Below are positions 45,769 to 53,714 of a stretch of 64,000 nucleotides of DNA, piece after piece. This stretch comes from Halalkalibacter krulwichiae (GTDB taxonomy: Bacteria > Bacillota > Bacilli > Bacillales > Bacillaceae_D): positions 1,056,001-1,120,000 of the forward strand of contig NZ_CP020814.1 in NCBI RefSeq assembly GCF_002109385.1. The letters run 5' to 3'. How positions within the stretch are numbered: the first letter of the stretch is position 1; every line of letters begins with the position of its first letter. The translations under genes and the position numbers were made by a program. A model generated the notes under the pieces. The model saw nothing but the letters and a program-made list of their open reading frames with translations. It was not told the DNA's origin and did not search any database.

Positions 45769-47070
45769 ATGCGCATGGTTGACCTTATTGAGAAGAAAAG
45801 GGACGGCAATGAATTAACGAAAGAGGAGATTCGTTTTGTCATTGAGGGCTATACATCAGGAGATATTCCAGATTACCAAATGTCAGCGCTGGCTATGGCA
45901 ATTTTCTTTCAGGATATGACAACAGAAGAAAGAGCTGAATTAACAATGGCAATGGTCGAATCGGGCGATCAGATTGACTTAAGCGCAATCGAAGGAATAA
46001 AAGTAGACAAACATTCTACTGGAGGAGTTGGGGATAAAACAACAATTGCTCTTGCACCACTTGTTGCTGCTGTTGGCGTACCAGTAGCAAAAATGTCTGG
46101 GCGTGGTTTAGGTCATACTGGAGGGACGATTGATAAGCTTGAAGCAATTCCTGGTTTCAGTGTTGAAATTGATACAAGCAAATTTACCAAACTCGTCAAT
46201 CAAAATAAGTTAGCTGTTGTTGGACAATCAGGGAACCTTACTCCAGCTGATAAGAAACTGTATTCGTTAAGAGATGTAACAGCTACTGTGAACTCAATTC
46301 CACTTATTGCTAGCTCGATCATGAGTAAGAAAATTGCATCAGGAGCCGATGCGATTGTATTGGATGTGAAAACAGGATCGGGAGCCTTTATGAAGAAGCT
46401 TGAACATTCAAAAGAACTTGCTGAATCGATGGTAGCGATCGGGAAGAATCTTGGGCGGGATACGATGGCAATCATCTCAGACATGAATCAGCCATTAGGC
46501 CGAACGATAGGAAATGCTTTAGAAGTTAAAGAAGCGATGGAGATGCTTCGTGGAGAAGGTCCAGATGACTTAAAAGAGCTTTGTTTAACATTAGGCAGCC
46601 AAATGGTATACCTTGCAAAGAAGGCATCTTCTATTGAGGAAGCTCGTATAAAACTTGAAGAAGTAATTGGCAATGGAAGAGCATTAGAAACATTAAAAAC
46701 GTTCATTGAAGCGCAAAATGGCGATCCTTCAATTGTCGATGATCCTACTAAATTACCGACTGCCCAACATATCATTGAAGTTGAAGCGAAAGAATCTGGA
46801 ATGATTGCTGAAATCATTGCAGACAAAATTGGAACTGCAGCAATGTTGCTAGGCGCAGGTAGGGCAACAAAAGAATCTACGATTGATCTTGCAGTAGGAA
46901 TTGTTCTAAATAAAAAAATCGGTGATCACGTTGAAATTGGCGATTCACTTGTGACAATTCACGCTAACTCAGAGGATGTTAGCGAAGTTATCGATATTGT
47001 AGTAGGAGCTTATTCAATTGCTAATCAAAAAGTTGCGAAACCGACATTAATCTATGATGTAATTCATTGA
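45769..47070 (+). CDS. pdp: pyrimidine-nucleoside phosphorylase
   Basis: 433 residues. Starts [29 protein letters not shown] is the phosphate/base signature and [17 protein letters not shown] follows. Acts on uridine, thymidine and deoxyuridine. GTG 45766 just before the ATG is possible, but ATG 45769 matches B. subtilis Pdp. RBS AAGGAGTGACG. In B. subtilis pdp is elsewhere, so its presence behind punA is a rearrangement. Confidence 0.92.
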   Translation: MRMVDLIEKKRDGNELTKEEIRFVIEGYTSGDIPDYQMSALAMAIFFQDMTTEERAELTMAMVESGDQIDLSAIEGIKVDKHSTGGVGDKTTIALAPLVAAVGVPVAKMSGRGLGHTGGTIDKLEAIPGFSVEIDTSKFTKLVNQNKLAVVGQSGNLTPADKKLYSLRDVTATVNSIPLIASSIMSKKIASGADAIVLDVKTGSGAFMKKLEHSKELAESMVAIGKNLGRDTMAIISDMNQPLGRTIGNALEVKEAMEMLRGEGPDDLKELCLTLGSQMVYLAKKASSIEEARIKLEEVIGNGRALETLKTFIEAQNGDPSIVDDPTKLPTAQHIIEVEAKESGMIAEIIADKIGTAAMLLGAGRATKESTIDLAVGIVLNKKIGDHVEIGDSLVTIHANSEDVSEVIDIVVGAYSIANQKVAKPTLIYDVIH

Positions 47071-47075
47071 TGAAA

Positions 47076-47113
47076 TAAGCACCGAAGAAGGGTTTAACCC
47101 TTTTCGGTGCTCT
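47076..47113. terminator. terminator after pdp
   Basis: AGCACCGAAGAAGGG / CCCTTTTCGGTGCT stem, between convergent pdp and sbtA. Confidence 0.85.
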
Positions 47114-47117
47114 ATTA

Positions 47118-48128
47118 TTATAAAAGCCAGCTTGCAAATTGATAGTATAATGGAATGCCGATAATTAGATTAAAAGGAAACGTAATACCAAGAGCTAATC
47201 CTAAATAAATAGAGGGATTCGCTTCTGGAACGGACGTACGGAGTGCTGCGGGTGCAGCGATATAGGAAGCACTTGCTGCGAGTACAGCCATTAACGTCAT
47301 TCCACCTAATGACAAATCAATGATATAACCGGTTAAAACACCAAGGATTCCACCTACGATTGGCAGGATAATTCCAAATAGTAACAACTTAATGCCGTGT
47401 TTTCGAACTTCTGGCAATCGCTCACCAGCTACAAGTCCCATACTAAGTAAAAAAAGAATCAGTACACTGCTGTATAAGTCAATGAATAATGGTTGAATGA
47501 CAGGGATTGCTGTGTCTCCTGTGACTAGTCCGATTAGTAAAGCTCCTAATAGTAATAGGATGCTTTTGCCAAAAAAGGCTTCTTTTAATACCTCTTTGTC
47601 TAGAAAAGATGTATTAGGAGAGGCAAATGCGATTTTTTGTGACGAATAAATGTCTTTACCCATTTCCTTCCGTTCTAAAAGCTTAAGGACAATGAGCGAA
47701 ACGATGATAGCGGGACTTTCCATTAAAACGACCATAGCATTCATAAACCCTTCATAACTTACCCCGGTATGATCTAAAAAGGAAATCGCAGCTCCATACG
47801 TAACAATGCTTACAGAACCATAAGTGGCAGCGAGACCAATCGCATTTTTTGTATCAAGCTTAATCGTTTTAACGAGGGTAAGAACGACGATCGGCAGAAG
47901 GGATCCTAGTGCAATCGTTGCAACTACTGGTCGGTAGACTTCTTCTAAAGAATACTTAGAAAGTTCAATCCCTCCTTTTAAACCGATGGCGATTAATAAG
48001 AAAATACTTAGTGTTTCAGTTAAAGCTGTTGGAAACTTAAGATCTGATTTAACAAGGGCAGCAATTAAACCTAACACAAAAAACAATACAACTGGTGACA
48101 ATAAATTTGAAATTATGATCTCAGACAT
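47118..48128 (-). CDS. SbtA-type sodium-dependent bicarbonate permease
   Basis: 336 residues with about ten membrane segments in two inverted repeats. LLIAIGLKGGIELSKYSLEE and the later LLSMGLVAGERLPEV with ASASYIAAPAALR are family motifs of SbtA/DUF897. Cyanobacterial SbtA takes up bicarbonate with Na+. Here it may supply inorganic carbon at high pH, where CO2 is scarce. The DUF2294 gene lies directly upstream. RBS AAAGGAG. Confidence 0.85.
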   Translation of the reverse strand: MSEIIISNLLSPVVLFFVLGLIAALVKSDLKFPTALTETLSIFLLIAIGLKGGIELSKYSLEEVYRPVVATIALGSLLPIVVLTLVKTIKLDTKNAIGLAATYGSVSIVTYGAAISFLDHTGVSYEGFMNAMVVLMESPAIIVSLIVLKLLERKEMGKDIYSSQKIAFASPNTSFLDKEVLKEAFFGKSILLLLGALLIGLVTGDTAIPVIQPLFIDLYSSVLILFLLSMGLVAGERLPEVRKHGIKLLLFGIILPIVGGILGVLTGYIIDLSLGGMTLMAVLAASASYIAAPAALRTSVPEANPSIYLGLALGITFPFNLIIGIPLYYQFASWLL

Positions 48129-48146
48129 TGGATACTCCTTTCCTAA

Positions 48147-48210
48147 TAAAAAAAACCGACAATTAACGATCAGCCCTAAATAAGAGCTGTATCTGTAAAT
48201 TGTCGGTTTA
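48147..48210 (-). terminator. intrinsic terminator in the sbtA leader
   Basis: On the minus strand AAACCGACAATT pairs with AATTGTCGGTTT and is followed by T residues, ending about 20 bases before the sbtA start. Just upstream is an ATCTTTAA/TTAAAGAT hairpin (48210-48239). It can end DUF2294 transcripts or act as an attenuator for sbtA. Confidence 0.75.
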
Positions 48211-48296
48211 TCTTTAACACGCTTTGGCTTTTTAAAGATCTCCCATTAAGCTAATGCATTTATATATAATCTATTAATTAATAACTAATACTAGAA

Positions 48297-48668
48297 CTAT
48301 TCTAACGTTTTTTCGATGTCGTTGCTAAGCCGAAAGACCATGAGGCGTTCGCCTGTTTTGGTGCTTATATCCGTGTGAAAAGTGATGACTTCTTCACCGA
48401 CTAATTCTTGAAGTAAGTCACCTAATTGGTTTCTTCCTGACTCAACAAGCTCACAGCGGATTTTTTTTATAGAAAGACGCCCTTCATCTTTTTGGCAAAG
48501 AGCATATTCGGCAGGAGTAAGTATCCCTTTAAGAGTAACAATGACCATATCTCGTAAAATGTCGGTTTTTACAGATACTGGGCCTCGTCCTAAGAAGTCT
48601 TTTTCCCACTGTGTTAATGCTTTTGAGATTGTGGCTTCTAATACTCCTTTTTTTCTAATTTCTGACAC
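48297..48668 (-). CDS. DUF2294 family protein (YbcI-like)
   Basis: 123 residues: GPVSVKTDILRDMVIVTLKG and VITFHTDISTKTGERLMVF are conserved stretches. The family occurs near inorganic-carbon and Na+-linked genes (ybcI beside the B. subtilis DabA/DabB region), in line with the sbtA neighbour. Biochemical role unknown. GTG start at 48668 with GAGGAGG seven bases upstream. It has its own promoter and a structured leader. Confidence 0.8.
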   Translation of the reverse strand: MSEIRKKGVLEATISKALTQWEKDFLGRGPVSVKTDILRDMVIVTLKGILTPAEYALCQKDEGRLSIKKIRCELVESGRNQLGDLLQELVGEEVITFHTDISTKTGERLMVFRLSNDIEKTLE

Positions 48669-48705
48669 GATGTTTCCTCCTCAAGAAGTTATCCGATGGT
48701 GAATA

Positions 48706-48876
48706 AAAAAATCGGCATATCCCTAGACCAAACTTGTGTCCAAGAAATACGCCGATTTATCAAGTACGTTTAAGACAGAAGTTGAGGTCTCTTTTTCTTA
48801 TTACCGAACCATTCAATAATAAGCTAAAGAAAAACTACTGTTATCTTATTCGCTAGATCTCTCGGTAAATTTCATT
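48706..48876 (-). promoter_or_regulatory. structured leader with terminator of the DUF2294 gene
   Basis: Transcript from about 48876. The 5' part folds TTACCGA (48868-48862) with TCGGTAA (48807-48801), inside which AATAAG (48850-48845) pairs with CTTATT (48823-48818). A linker follows, then a terminator, AAATCGGCGTAT / ATATGCCGATTT plus seven T, at 48766-48706. The gene starts 38 bases further. Size (about 170 bases), 5' closed element and terminator resemble a riboswitch; no known class was recognised. Confidence 0.6.
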
Positions 48877-48882
48877 ATTTAA

Positions 48883-48911
48883 AGCATAGAGCGTGAACCT
48901 ATATTTGTCAA
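48883..48911 (-). promoter_or_regulatory. sigma-A promoter of the DUF2294 leader
   Basis: TTGACA (48911-48906), 17-base spacer, TATGCT (48888-48883) on the minus strand. Confidence 0.7.
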
Positions 48912-48964
48912 TGAGTATTTACAGAAAATTAGCTTTTTTATTTTAAGACCTCTGAAAAATCTTC

Positions 48965-49434
48965 TTAAGTAGAGTACTGAATAAGCTTTAAATATTTTAT
49001 TGGTGTACCATAATAAATTATTCGTTGAAACTCTGGATAAATCGATTTATACATAATATATATAGGTGCATTGAGTAGTGTGGGATAATTTGCGAAGAAT
49101 GGTTGATCACCGTAAAATATTCCTTTTAAGGCGGTACTCATTTCTTTTTGAAAGATGCTATATCGAAACTGAGACTGTTCTTTAGTAAATTCGCCTTCAT
49201 CTATATATGCTACCCCAACATAGCGTGGTCGATTTAAACGATCTACTTGTAATTCTACTATTACTTCATCACGTAGCTCCCAATCAATTGCTTTACAATT
49301 AACAATAAAACCTATATCCAAAAACAATTCACCTGTAACATCTGAATGGGTTAGAGTGTATTTCCGACCTTGAATAGGTTGAAAAAAGTAGCAGGTGGAA
49401 TCAGGTTAGTTTGTAACTTTGTTGAATCAAACAT
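48965..49434 (-). pseudogene. stay-green (SGR, PF12638-like) homologue with a frameshift
   Basis: From ATG 49434 the frame reads MFDSTKLQTNLIPPATFF; after a T run (49382-49387) a second frame continues QPIQGRKYTLTHSDVTGELF, then LDIGFIVNCKAIDW, IFQKEMSTALKGIFYGDQPF and PEFQRIIYYGTPIKYL to 48965. Joined, this is about 155 residues. The pieces LIPPAT, YTLTHSDVTGELFL and YYGTP recall the stay-green family, whose members in plants, and some in bacteria, remove Mg from chlorophyll. GGAGG is upstream. Family call from memory of the motif. Confidence 0.65.
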
Positions 49435-49662
49435 AGAAATTTATGTTGCCTCCTTCTGTAAACGTATGCTTCTATATAGATTATGAGTTAATGCAATAAC
49501 AAGATTAGGTGTATACACAAATACCTTATTTCTGTATCAAGATTATTTTATATTAACTCGTGTTAAATCTATCACATGGTATTCATAAATTTATTTTCCA
49601 ATAGTTCTTTTTATAGGAGTGATGAATTCGAGTATAAAGTCCTATTAATGATCAAAGAGAAA
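49435..49662. other. intergenic, nothing recognised
   Basis: AT-rich, with no conserved coding sequence or clear RNA. An open frame over 49576-49782 has no RBS or recognisable protein and includes a terminator stem. Confidence 0.6.
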
Positions 49663-49706
49663 ACGTACCAACTTTATGCAAAGTGGTACGCTTTCTCTCT
49701 TTTAAC
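49663..49706. terminator. hairpin terminator
   Basis: AAAGAGAAAACGTACCA / TGGTACGCTTTCTCTCTTT stem, downstream of the minus-strand acyl-CoA dehydrogenase gene. Confidence 0.75.
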
Positions 49707-49787
49707 CTATTTGAATCTGCCTCTCTTGAAGCTAAATTCATGCCTATTCTTCTTACTAAAAATATTGTCTATCCAATCGTAAAAGCA

Positions 49788-50936
49788 TTATTCTTTTAAC
49801 GCATTGATTCCTAACGTTGTTAATGTTCGGTCATCCATAGGTGGATTATGAAGACCGGCTCTTACATCGCGATAAAAACGTTGAAGTGCATGCTCCTTAA
49901 ACAAGCTTTGTGCTCCAACAACTCGCATCGCCCGATCGACAATTTGAACGGCTGCATTGACGATTTGATACTTAGCAGCACCTAGTTCTGCTTGCATTAA
50001 CATTCTATCTTCATCGGTACTTCTATCCCATTTTTCGGCGACACCATAAAGAAAATAGCGTGACTGAATTAAATCGGCTTCATTTTCTCCAATTTTCATT
50101 TGAACAGTTGGGAGATCTTTAATCGGAGAATTTAAGCTATTTGGGGCATAGGAATTAGCGAAATCGATCGCAAAATTCTGAGCTGCTTGGGCAATTCCTA
50201 AATAGCAAGCTGGAATATGTAATAGCCAACCAGCTGGACGTTTGCTTCCAGGTTGAATCATTTCTAAGAAATATTCATTTGGAAGTGTAACTTGATTTAA
50301 ATGTAAATCATGACTAGCTGTTCCTCTCATAGCGATTGTATTCCAAGTTTCTATAATTTCAACACCAGTTTGAGATTTTGGAATAAGGAAGTTGCCAACT
50401 TGTTCATCTTCTAAAGTTGCTGAAACGATAAAATAATCAAGTGCTGGTGCCATTGAGGTGAAACTTTTTCGGCCCGTAATGATCCAATAATCATTCTTTT
50501 TCAGAGCGCGTGTAGTAGGCTTTCCTCCACGTGTAGGACTGCCTGTTTCGGGTTCTGAAGCAGCAGCGTTGATAAGAGAATGGTTAGTAACGATTTTTTT
50601 AAGAATCCTTTCTCTAATGTGATGAGGCCAATTTGAGCGTTCGCCAATTTGAGTAGTAAGTCCCATATGCCAGCCAATTGAGAGTGCTGTAGAGCCGTCA
50701 GCTTCTGCAATAATTTCTTGAAGTGGCAACCATTCTGAAATTGAGAGACCTTGTCCACCGTAGCTCTTAGGGACCGCAAGGGAGGTATAGCCTATTTGTT
50801 TTAAATCTTCAATGTTTTCCACTGGAAATGAATTTTCTTCATCGTGCTTTTGAGCACGTTCTGCAAAAGCAGATGCTACTTGTTTAACGATCTTTCTTCT
50901 TTCTTCTTGCGTGTTACATTTATGAAGATGCATCAT
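49788..50936 (-). CDS. acyl-CoA dehydrogenase-family flavoprotein (YdbM-like)
   Basis: 382 residues with the three-part acyl-CoA dehydrogenase fold: N-terminal helical part (EENSFPVENIEDLKQIGY and AVPKSYGGQGLS), middle beta domain (ASEPETGSPTRGG, WIITGRKSFTSMAP), and C-terminal helices (LQRFYRDVRAGLHNPPMDD). This sub-branch with YdbM and DszC-like flavoproteins may be an oxidoreductase or flavin monooxygenase rather than a true beta-oxidation enzyme. FAD-dependent role inferred; substrate unknown. Confidence 0.78.
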   Translation of the reverse strand: MMHLHKCNTQEERRKIVKQVASAFAERAQKHDEENSFPVENIEDLKQIGYTSLAVPKSYGGQGLSISEWLPLQEIIAEADGSTALSIGWHMGLTTQIGERSNWPHHIRERILKKIVTNHSLINAAASEPETGSPTRGGKPTTRALKKNDYWIITGRKSFTSMAPALDYFIVSATLEDEQVGNFLIPKSQTGVEIIETWNTIAMRGTASHDLHLNQVTLPNEYFLEMIQPGSKRPAGWLLHIPACYLGIAQAAQNFAIDFANSYAPNSLNSPIKDLPTVQMKIGENEADLIQSRYFLYGVAEKWDRSTDEDRMLMQAELGAAKYQIVNAAVQIVDRAMRVVGAQSLFKEHALQRFYRDVRAGLHNPPMDDRTLTTLGINALKE

Positions 50937-51013
50937 ATTCTCCTCCGATCTTTCTTTTATAAAAGTTTATCATAAAGAGGATAAAAGGAAGAATGATCAG
51001 CTTTTTTACTTGT

Positions 51014-51508
51014 TCACGGTCTAATAAAGACAGCGGTCCCATTTGGTACAATTTGAGCTAATTCTTCAACATCTTCGTTAAACATTCGGATACAACCAAG
51101 AGAAACGTAGTGACCAATAGAAGCAGGATCATTAGTACCGTGAATGCCATAGGACTTTTTTGATAAACTTAACCACATCGTTCCAAATGGGCCACCGGGA
51201 TTTGGCGCTCTATTCACGATAATAAAGTCACCTACAGGGGTTTCGTGGAGCATACGGCCCACTCCGACAGGATAAACTTTTAAAATGGTATCCAGGTCCA
51301 TTAGAGTAAGTGTTCGGTTATTAAGAGAAATATGGATTGTATAGGGAATGGTATCTGGAGAAGGAAGTCCAGGTATTCTAATTCTTTGTCCTACGATTAT
51401 CATGTTAGGGTCAATTCCAGGGTTTGCTGCAATAAGAGCAGAAAGCAGAACGCGATAATCTTCAGAAATGGAAAATAACGTTTCTCCCATTCTAACGGTA
51501 TGAATCAT
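51014..51508 (-). CDS. ykuD: L,D-transpeptidase with LysM domain (YkuD)
   Basis: 164 residues, exactly the length of B. subtilis YkuD. LysM peptidoglycan-binding domain at 3-48 ([17 protein letters not shown]...[10 protein letters not shown]). Catalytic YkuD domain at about 55-164 with [20 protein letters not shown] (His and Cys active site). Makes 3-3 cross-links or anchors proteins; sporulation-expressed in B. subtilis. The start at 51508 has GGGGGG upstream; a longer in-frame reading to 51568 is not supported. Confidence 0.88.
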   Translation of the reverse strand: MIHTVRMGETLFSISEDYRVLLSALIAANPGIDPNMIIVGQRIRIPGLPSPDTIPYTIHISLNNRTLTLMDLDTILKVYPVGVGRMLHETPVGDFIIVNRAPNPGGPFGTMWLSLSKKSYGIHGTNDPASIGHYVSLGCIRMFNEDVEELAQIVPNGTAVFIRP

Positions 51509-51654
51509 TTCGTACCCCCCATTTATAATTTGTATTATCGTATTGTTCAGATCTCTTTTTAGAACCAAGTATTTGAAGGGTATTTACTAACGGATAATTG
51601 GCGACGCCTTTAAAATATGTTTAAATAAAAGATATAAATCGTTGGAGGGATATA

Positions 51655-51801
51655 ATGAGACCATTACAAATATCTGCGGAAACTGCTCAAAAGCTTGCGG
51701 AATCTTTAAATGTGCCAATTGAGCAAATCATGCACATGCCGCAACATATTTTATTAGCGAAATTAGCAGAGCTACAAAAAGAAGATAAAAATGATAAATA
51801 A
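51655..51801 (+). CDS. yycC: YycC family protein
   Basis: A 48-residue peptide, MRPLQISAETAQKLAESLNV, then PIEQIMHMPQHILLAKLAEL. It matches the small conserved YycC family (HMPQHIL motif). Function unknown. RBS TTGGAGGGA seven bases before the ATG and a strong terminator behind support a real gene. Confidence 0.85.
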   Translation: MRPLQISAETAQKLAESLNVPIEQIMHMPQHILLAKLAELQKEDKNDK

Positions 51802-51802
51802 A

Positions 51803-51853
51803 TAAGAAGAGTCGAATAAACTTTTTTCCGTTTATTCGACTCTTCTTATTTTG
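51803..51853 (+). terminator. terminator after yycC
   Basis: AAGAAGAGTCGAATAAAC / GTTTATTCGACTCTTCTT, an 18-bp stem, then T-rich. Confidence 0.9.
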
Positions 51854-51983
51854 AATAAATGGCTGTTCCACCGGGCACGGTTGCAATGAAATTCATGCTT
51901 TTATGAAAATATTCACGAGAGATGACAGGAGGTAGTTTTTTAGAATTGGATTAAACAATCCCATGGTAGGACCAGTCTGGCAT
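51846..51983 (-). pseudogene. N-terminal remnant resembling a dihydroorotate dehydrogenase-like flavoprotein
   Basis: From ATG 51983 the minus strand reads MPDWSYHG. One frame shift later it reads LFNPILKKLPPVISREYFHK then SMNFIATVPGGTAIYSK and a stop, running into the yycC terminator. The stretch recalls the start of dihydroorotate dehydrogenase-like flavoproteins of Bacillus (MPDWSYH...LP...SRE). The remaining roughly 300 residues are missing here. AAGGAGGAAA upstream of the ATG is intact. Family call moderate. Confidence 0.5.
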
Positions 51984-52054
51984 TCAAGTATTTCCTCCTT
52001 AGGTTAGTAGATTAAGTCCATTGTACTACTAAAGGGACTTATCACCAAAATGTT

Positions 52055-52113
52055 AAATATATATTATTTTATGCAATATATATTTGACAAATTAGAGACG
52101 TGTGGAATATGAT
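52055..52113 (+). promoter_or_regulatory. operator-like inverted repeat on the promoter of the membrane/HTH pair
   Basis: AAATATATATT (52055-52065) and AATATATATTT (52075-52085) are perfect 11-bp inverted arms with a 9-base gap. The right arm runs into the -35 TTGACA (52084-52089); an 18-base spacer and TATGAT (52108-52113) follow. Likely site for the downstream HTH repressor. Confidence 0.6.
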
Positions 52114-52134
52114 GGAAAAAAGGAGGGGAGGAAA

Positions 52135-52635
52135 ATGAACATTTTTAGGAAGAATAAGATACAGGATGAACGCATCATTCACTCACGTAATCAAATTTAC
52201 AAAGAGGTTTATTATTTAGTAATGGCAATTTGCATTCTATCAGTTGCTTTAAAATATGGAATTTACGGTCCAAATGTTGAGTTGGTCATTACGGAGTTAG
52301 CGATTCTCATATTAGCAGGAATTTACTATACAGTTCGTACCGTTCAATTAGGAATCTATGCGGATGAGGTAGAACTTCATGATCGGTCTAACAAATGGTC
52401 AATGAAAAGTAAAAGTTTTCTTTTGAGTTTTGGTTTTGGAGTAGCTATCTCATTATACTTTGGAGTGAGAAGTTCAATTCTCTATGGGGATGAATCTACT
52501 CATATATGGTTTTTCCTCAGTGTTTTTGTAGCTTCTTTAATGATTTATGTACCTATTCTGCTGTTGTTATTTTTCGGGGGTCATGCGTTTTTTGAGAAAT
52601 GGAGTAAGAATAGACAAAAGAGTGATTCCCAATGA
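52135..52635 (+). CDS. DUF6773-like membrane protein paired with an HTH regulator
   Basis: 166 residues: a short charged start (IFRKNKIQDERIIHSRNQIY), two membrane segments at about 25-65, a mid loop, and two more at about 100-150. No known activity. The shape (four helices directly followed by an XRE regulator) is a recurring pair in Firmicutes; I recall it as DUF6773 but cannot verify. Start at 52135 has GGAGGGGAGG upstream. Overlaps the HTH gene by 4 bases. Confidence 0.6.
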   Translation: MNIFRKNKIQDERIIHSRNQIYKEVYYLVMAICILSVALKYGIYGPNVELVITELAILILAGIYYTVRTVQLGIYADEVELHDRSNKWSMKSKSFLLSFGFGVAISLYFGVRSSILYGDESTHIWFFLSVFVASLMIYVPILLLLFFGGHAFFEKWSKNRQKSDSQ

Positions 52636-52826
52636 AAAACATGCGGTTAAAAGTAGCTAGAGTGGAAAAGGAACTGTCTCAAGTAGAATTAGCTAAAAGA
52701 ATTGGTGTCTCAAGACAGACGATTGGATTAATTGAAGCAGGAAAATATAACCCGAGTTTAAGCTTATGCATTGCAATTTGCAAAGAGTTATCAAAGACAT
52801 TGGATGATTTATTTTGGGATGAATAA
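52632..52826 (+). CDS. XRE-family transcriptional regulator
   Basis: 64 residues, essentially one helix-turn-helix: LSQVELAKRIGVSRQTIGLI, then EAGKYNPSL, and the tail SKTLDDLFWDE. Short YozG/YgzD-type regulators often control the neighbouring membrane gene and themselves. The ATG overlaps the upstream stop. The inverted repeat over the promoter is the expected target. Confidence 0.85.
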   Translation: MKNMRLKVARVEKELSQVELAKRIGVSRQTIGLIEAGKYNPSLSLCIAICKELSKTLDDLFWDE

Positions 52827-52841
52827 GAATTTATTCGTAAG

Positions 52842-52871
52842 AAAAGTGGTAGCTGAGGCTACCACTTTTTC
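52842..52871 (+). terminator. terminator after the HTH gene
   Basis: AAAAGTGGTAGC / GCTACCACTTTT stem with T tail. Confidence 0.85.
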
Positions 52872-52915
52872 TATGTGTCATGATTTTCTCAGTATTAATC
52901 ATTTAATGTATTAAT

Positions 52916-52958
52916 TTAAGAAATTCTTAAGATTTTCAGTAAGTAATTGTTAAGATTT
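52916..52958 (+). promoter_or_regulatory. palindrome and direct repeats upstream of the response regulator
   Basis: TTAAGAA-A-TTCTTAA (52916-52930) overlaps the first of two TTAAGATTT direct repeats (52927-52935 and 52950-52958, 23 bases apart). A good -10 TATAAT (52999-53004) without a good -35 follows. This fits activation by an OmpR-type regulator. Confidence 0.5.
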
Positions 52959-53024
52959 GTTGCTTATGATGTATGTAATCTCAAATAAAGATGAGTGATA
53001 TAATTTGGAAAGGAGGGTAAGGAA

Positions 53025-53714
53025 ATGGATTATAATGTTTTAGTTGTAGATGATGAAAAGGAAATTCGCGATGCGATTGAAATTTATTTGAAAAACGAAG
53101 GAATTACTGTAATAAAAGCAGTTGATGGGCTAGATGCTTTAGATAAGATCTGTGAAAATACGATACATTTAATCATTTTAGATGTGATGATGCCGCGGCT
53201 CGACGGAATGGCCACTACTTTTAAAATTCGAGAACAAAAAAATATACCAATTATTATATTAAGTGCCAAAAGTGAGGGTACAGATAAAGTTTTAGGATTA
53301 CAAGTTGGAGCGGATGATTACATCACAAAGCCATTTAATCCATTAGAGCTAATAGCGAGAGTGAAATCTCAATTAAGAAGGTATGTCACACTCGGAACTT
53401 TTGAAGGTGAAAATAAAGTACTGAATTTGAATGGATTAACCCTCGATTGTGAGGCGAAACAAGTGCAAGCACATGGAGAAATTGTTAAATTAACACCGAT
53501 TGAGTATAAAATTGTCGAGTTATTAATGATAAATGCGGGTAGGGTTTTTTCCATTAATGATATATATGAACGAGTATGGAAAGAGCCTAGTTATAATGCT
53601 GAGAATACGGTCGCAGTTCATATTCGAAAGATACGTGAGAAGATCGAAATCGATCCGAAAAATCCAAGATATTTAAAGGTGGTTTGGGGAGTTGGGTACA
53701 AAATGGAAAAATAA
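53025..53714 (+). CDS. OmpR-family response regulator (VanR-like)
   Basis: 229 residues. Receiver domain with acidic pocket VVDDEKEIRD, phospho-acceptor Asp53 in LIILDVMMPRLDG and IILSAKSEGTD; winged-helix DNA-binding domain from about 130 (KLTPIEYKIVELLMINAGRV, ENTVAVHIRKIREKI). Closest in style to VanR/YycF-like regulators. RBS GGAAAGGAGGG. It overlaps its kinase gene by 23 bases. Confidence 0.9.
   Translation: MDYNVLVVDDEKEIRDAIEIYLKNEGITVIKAVDGLDALDKICENTIHLIILDVMMPRLDGMATTFKIREQKNIPIIILSAKSEGTDKVLGLQVGADDYITKPFNPLELIARVKSQLRRYVTLGTFEGENKVLNLNGLTLDCEAKQVQAHGEIVKLTPIEYKIVELLMINAGRVFSINDIYERVWKEPSYNAENTVAVHIRKIREKIEIDPKNPRYLKVVWGVGYKMEK

Noticed and set aside
49576..49782. Plus-strand open frame of 68 codons
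   Set aside because: No RBS, includes a terminator hairpin, and the translation is low-complexity hydrophobic.
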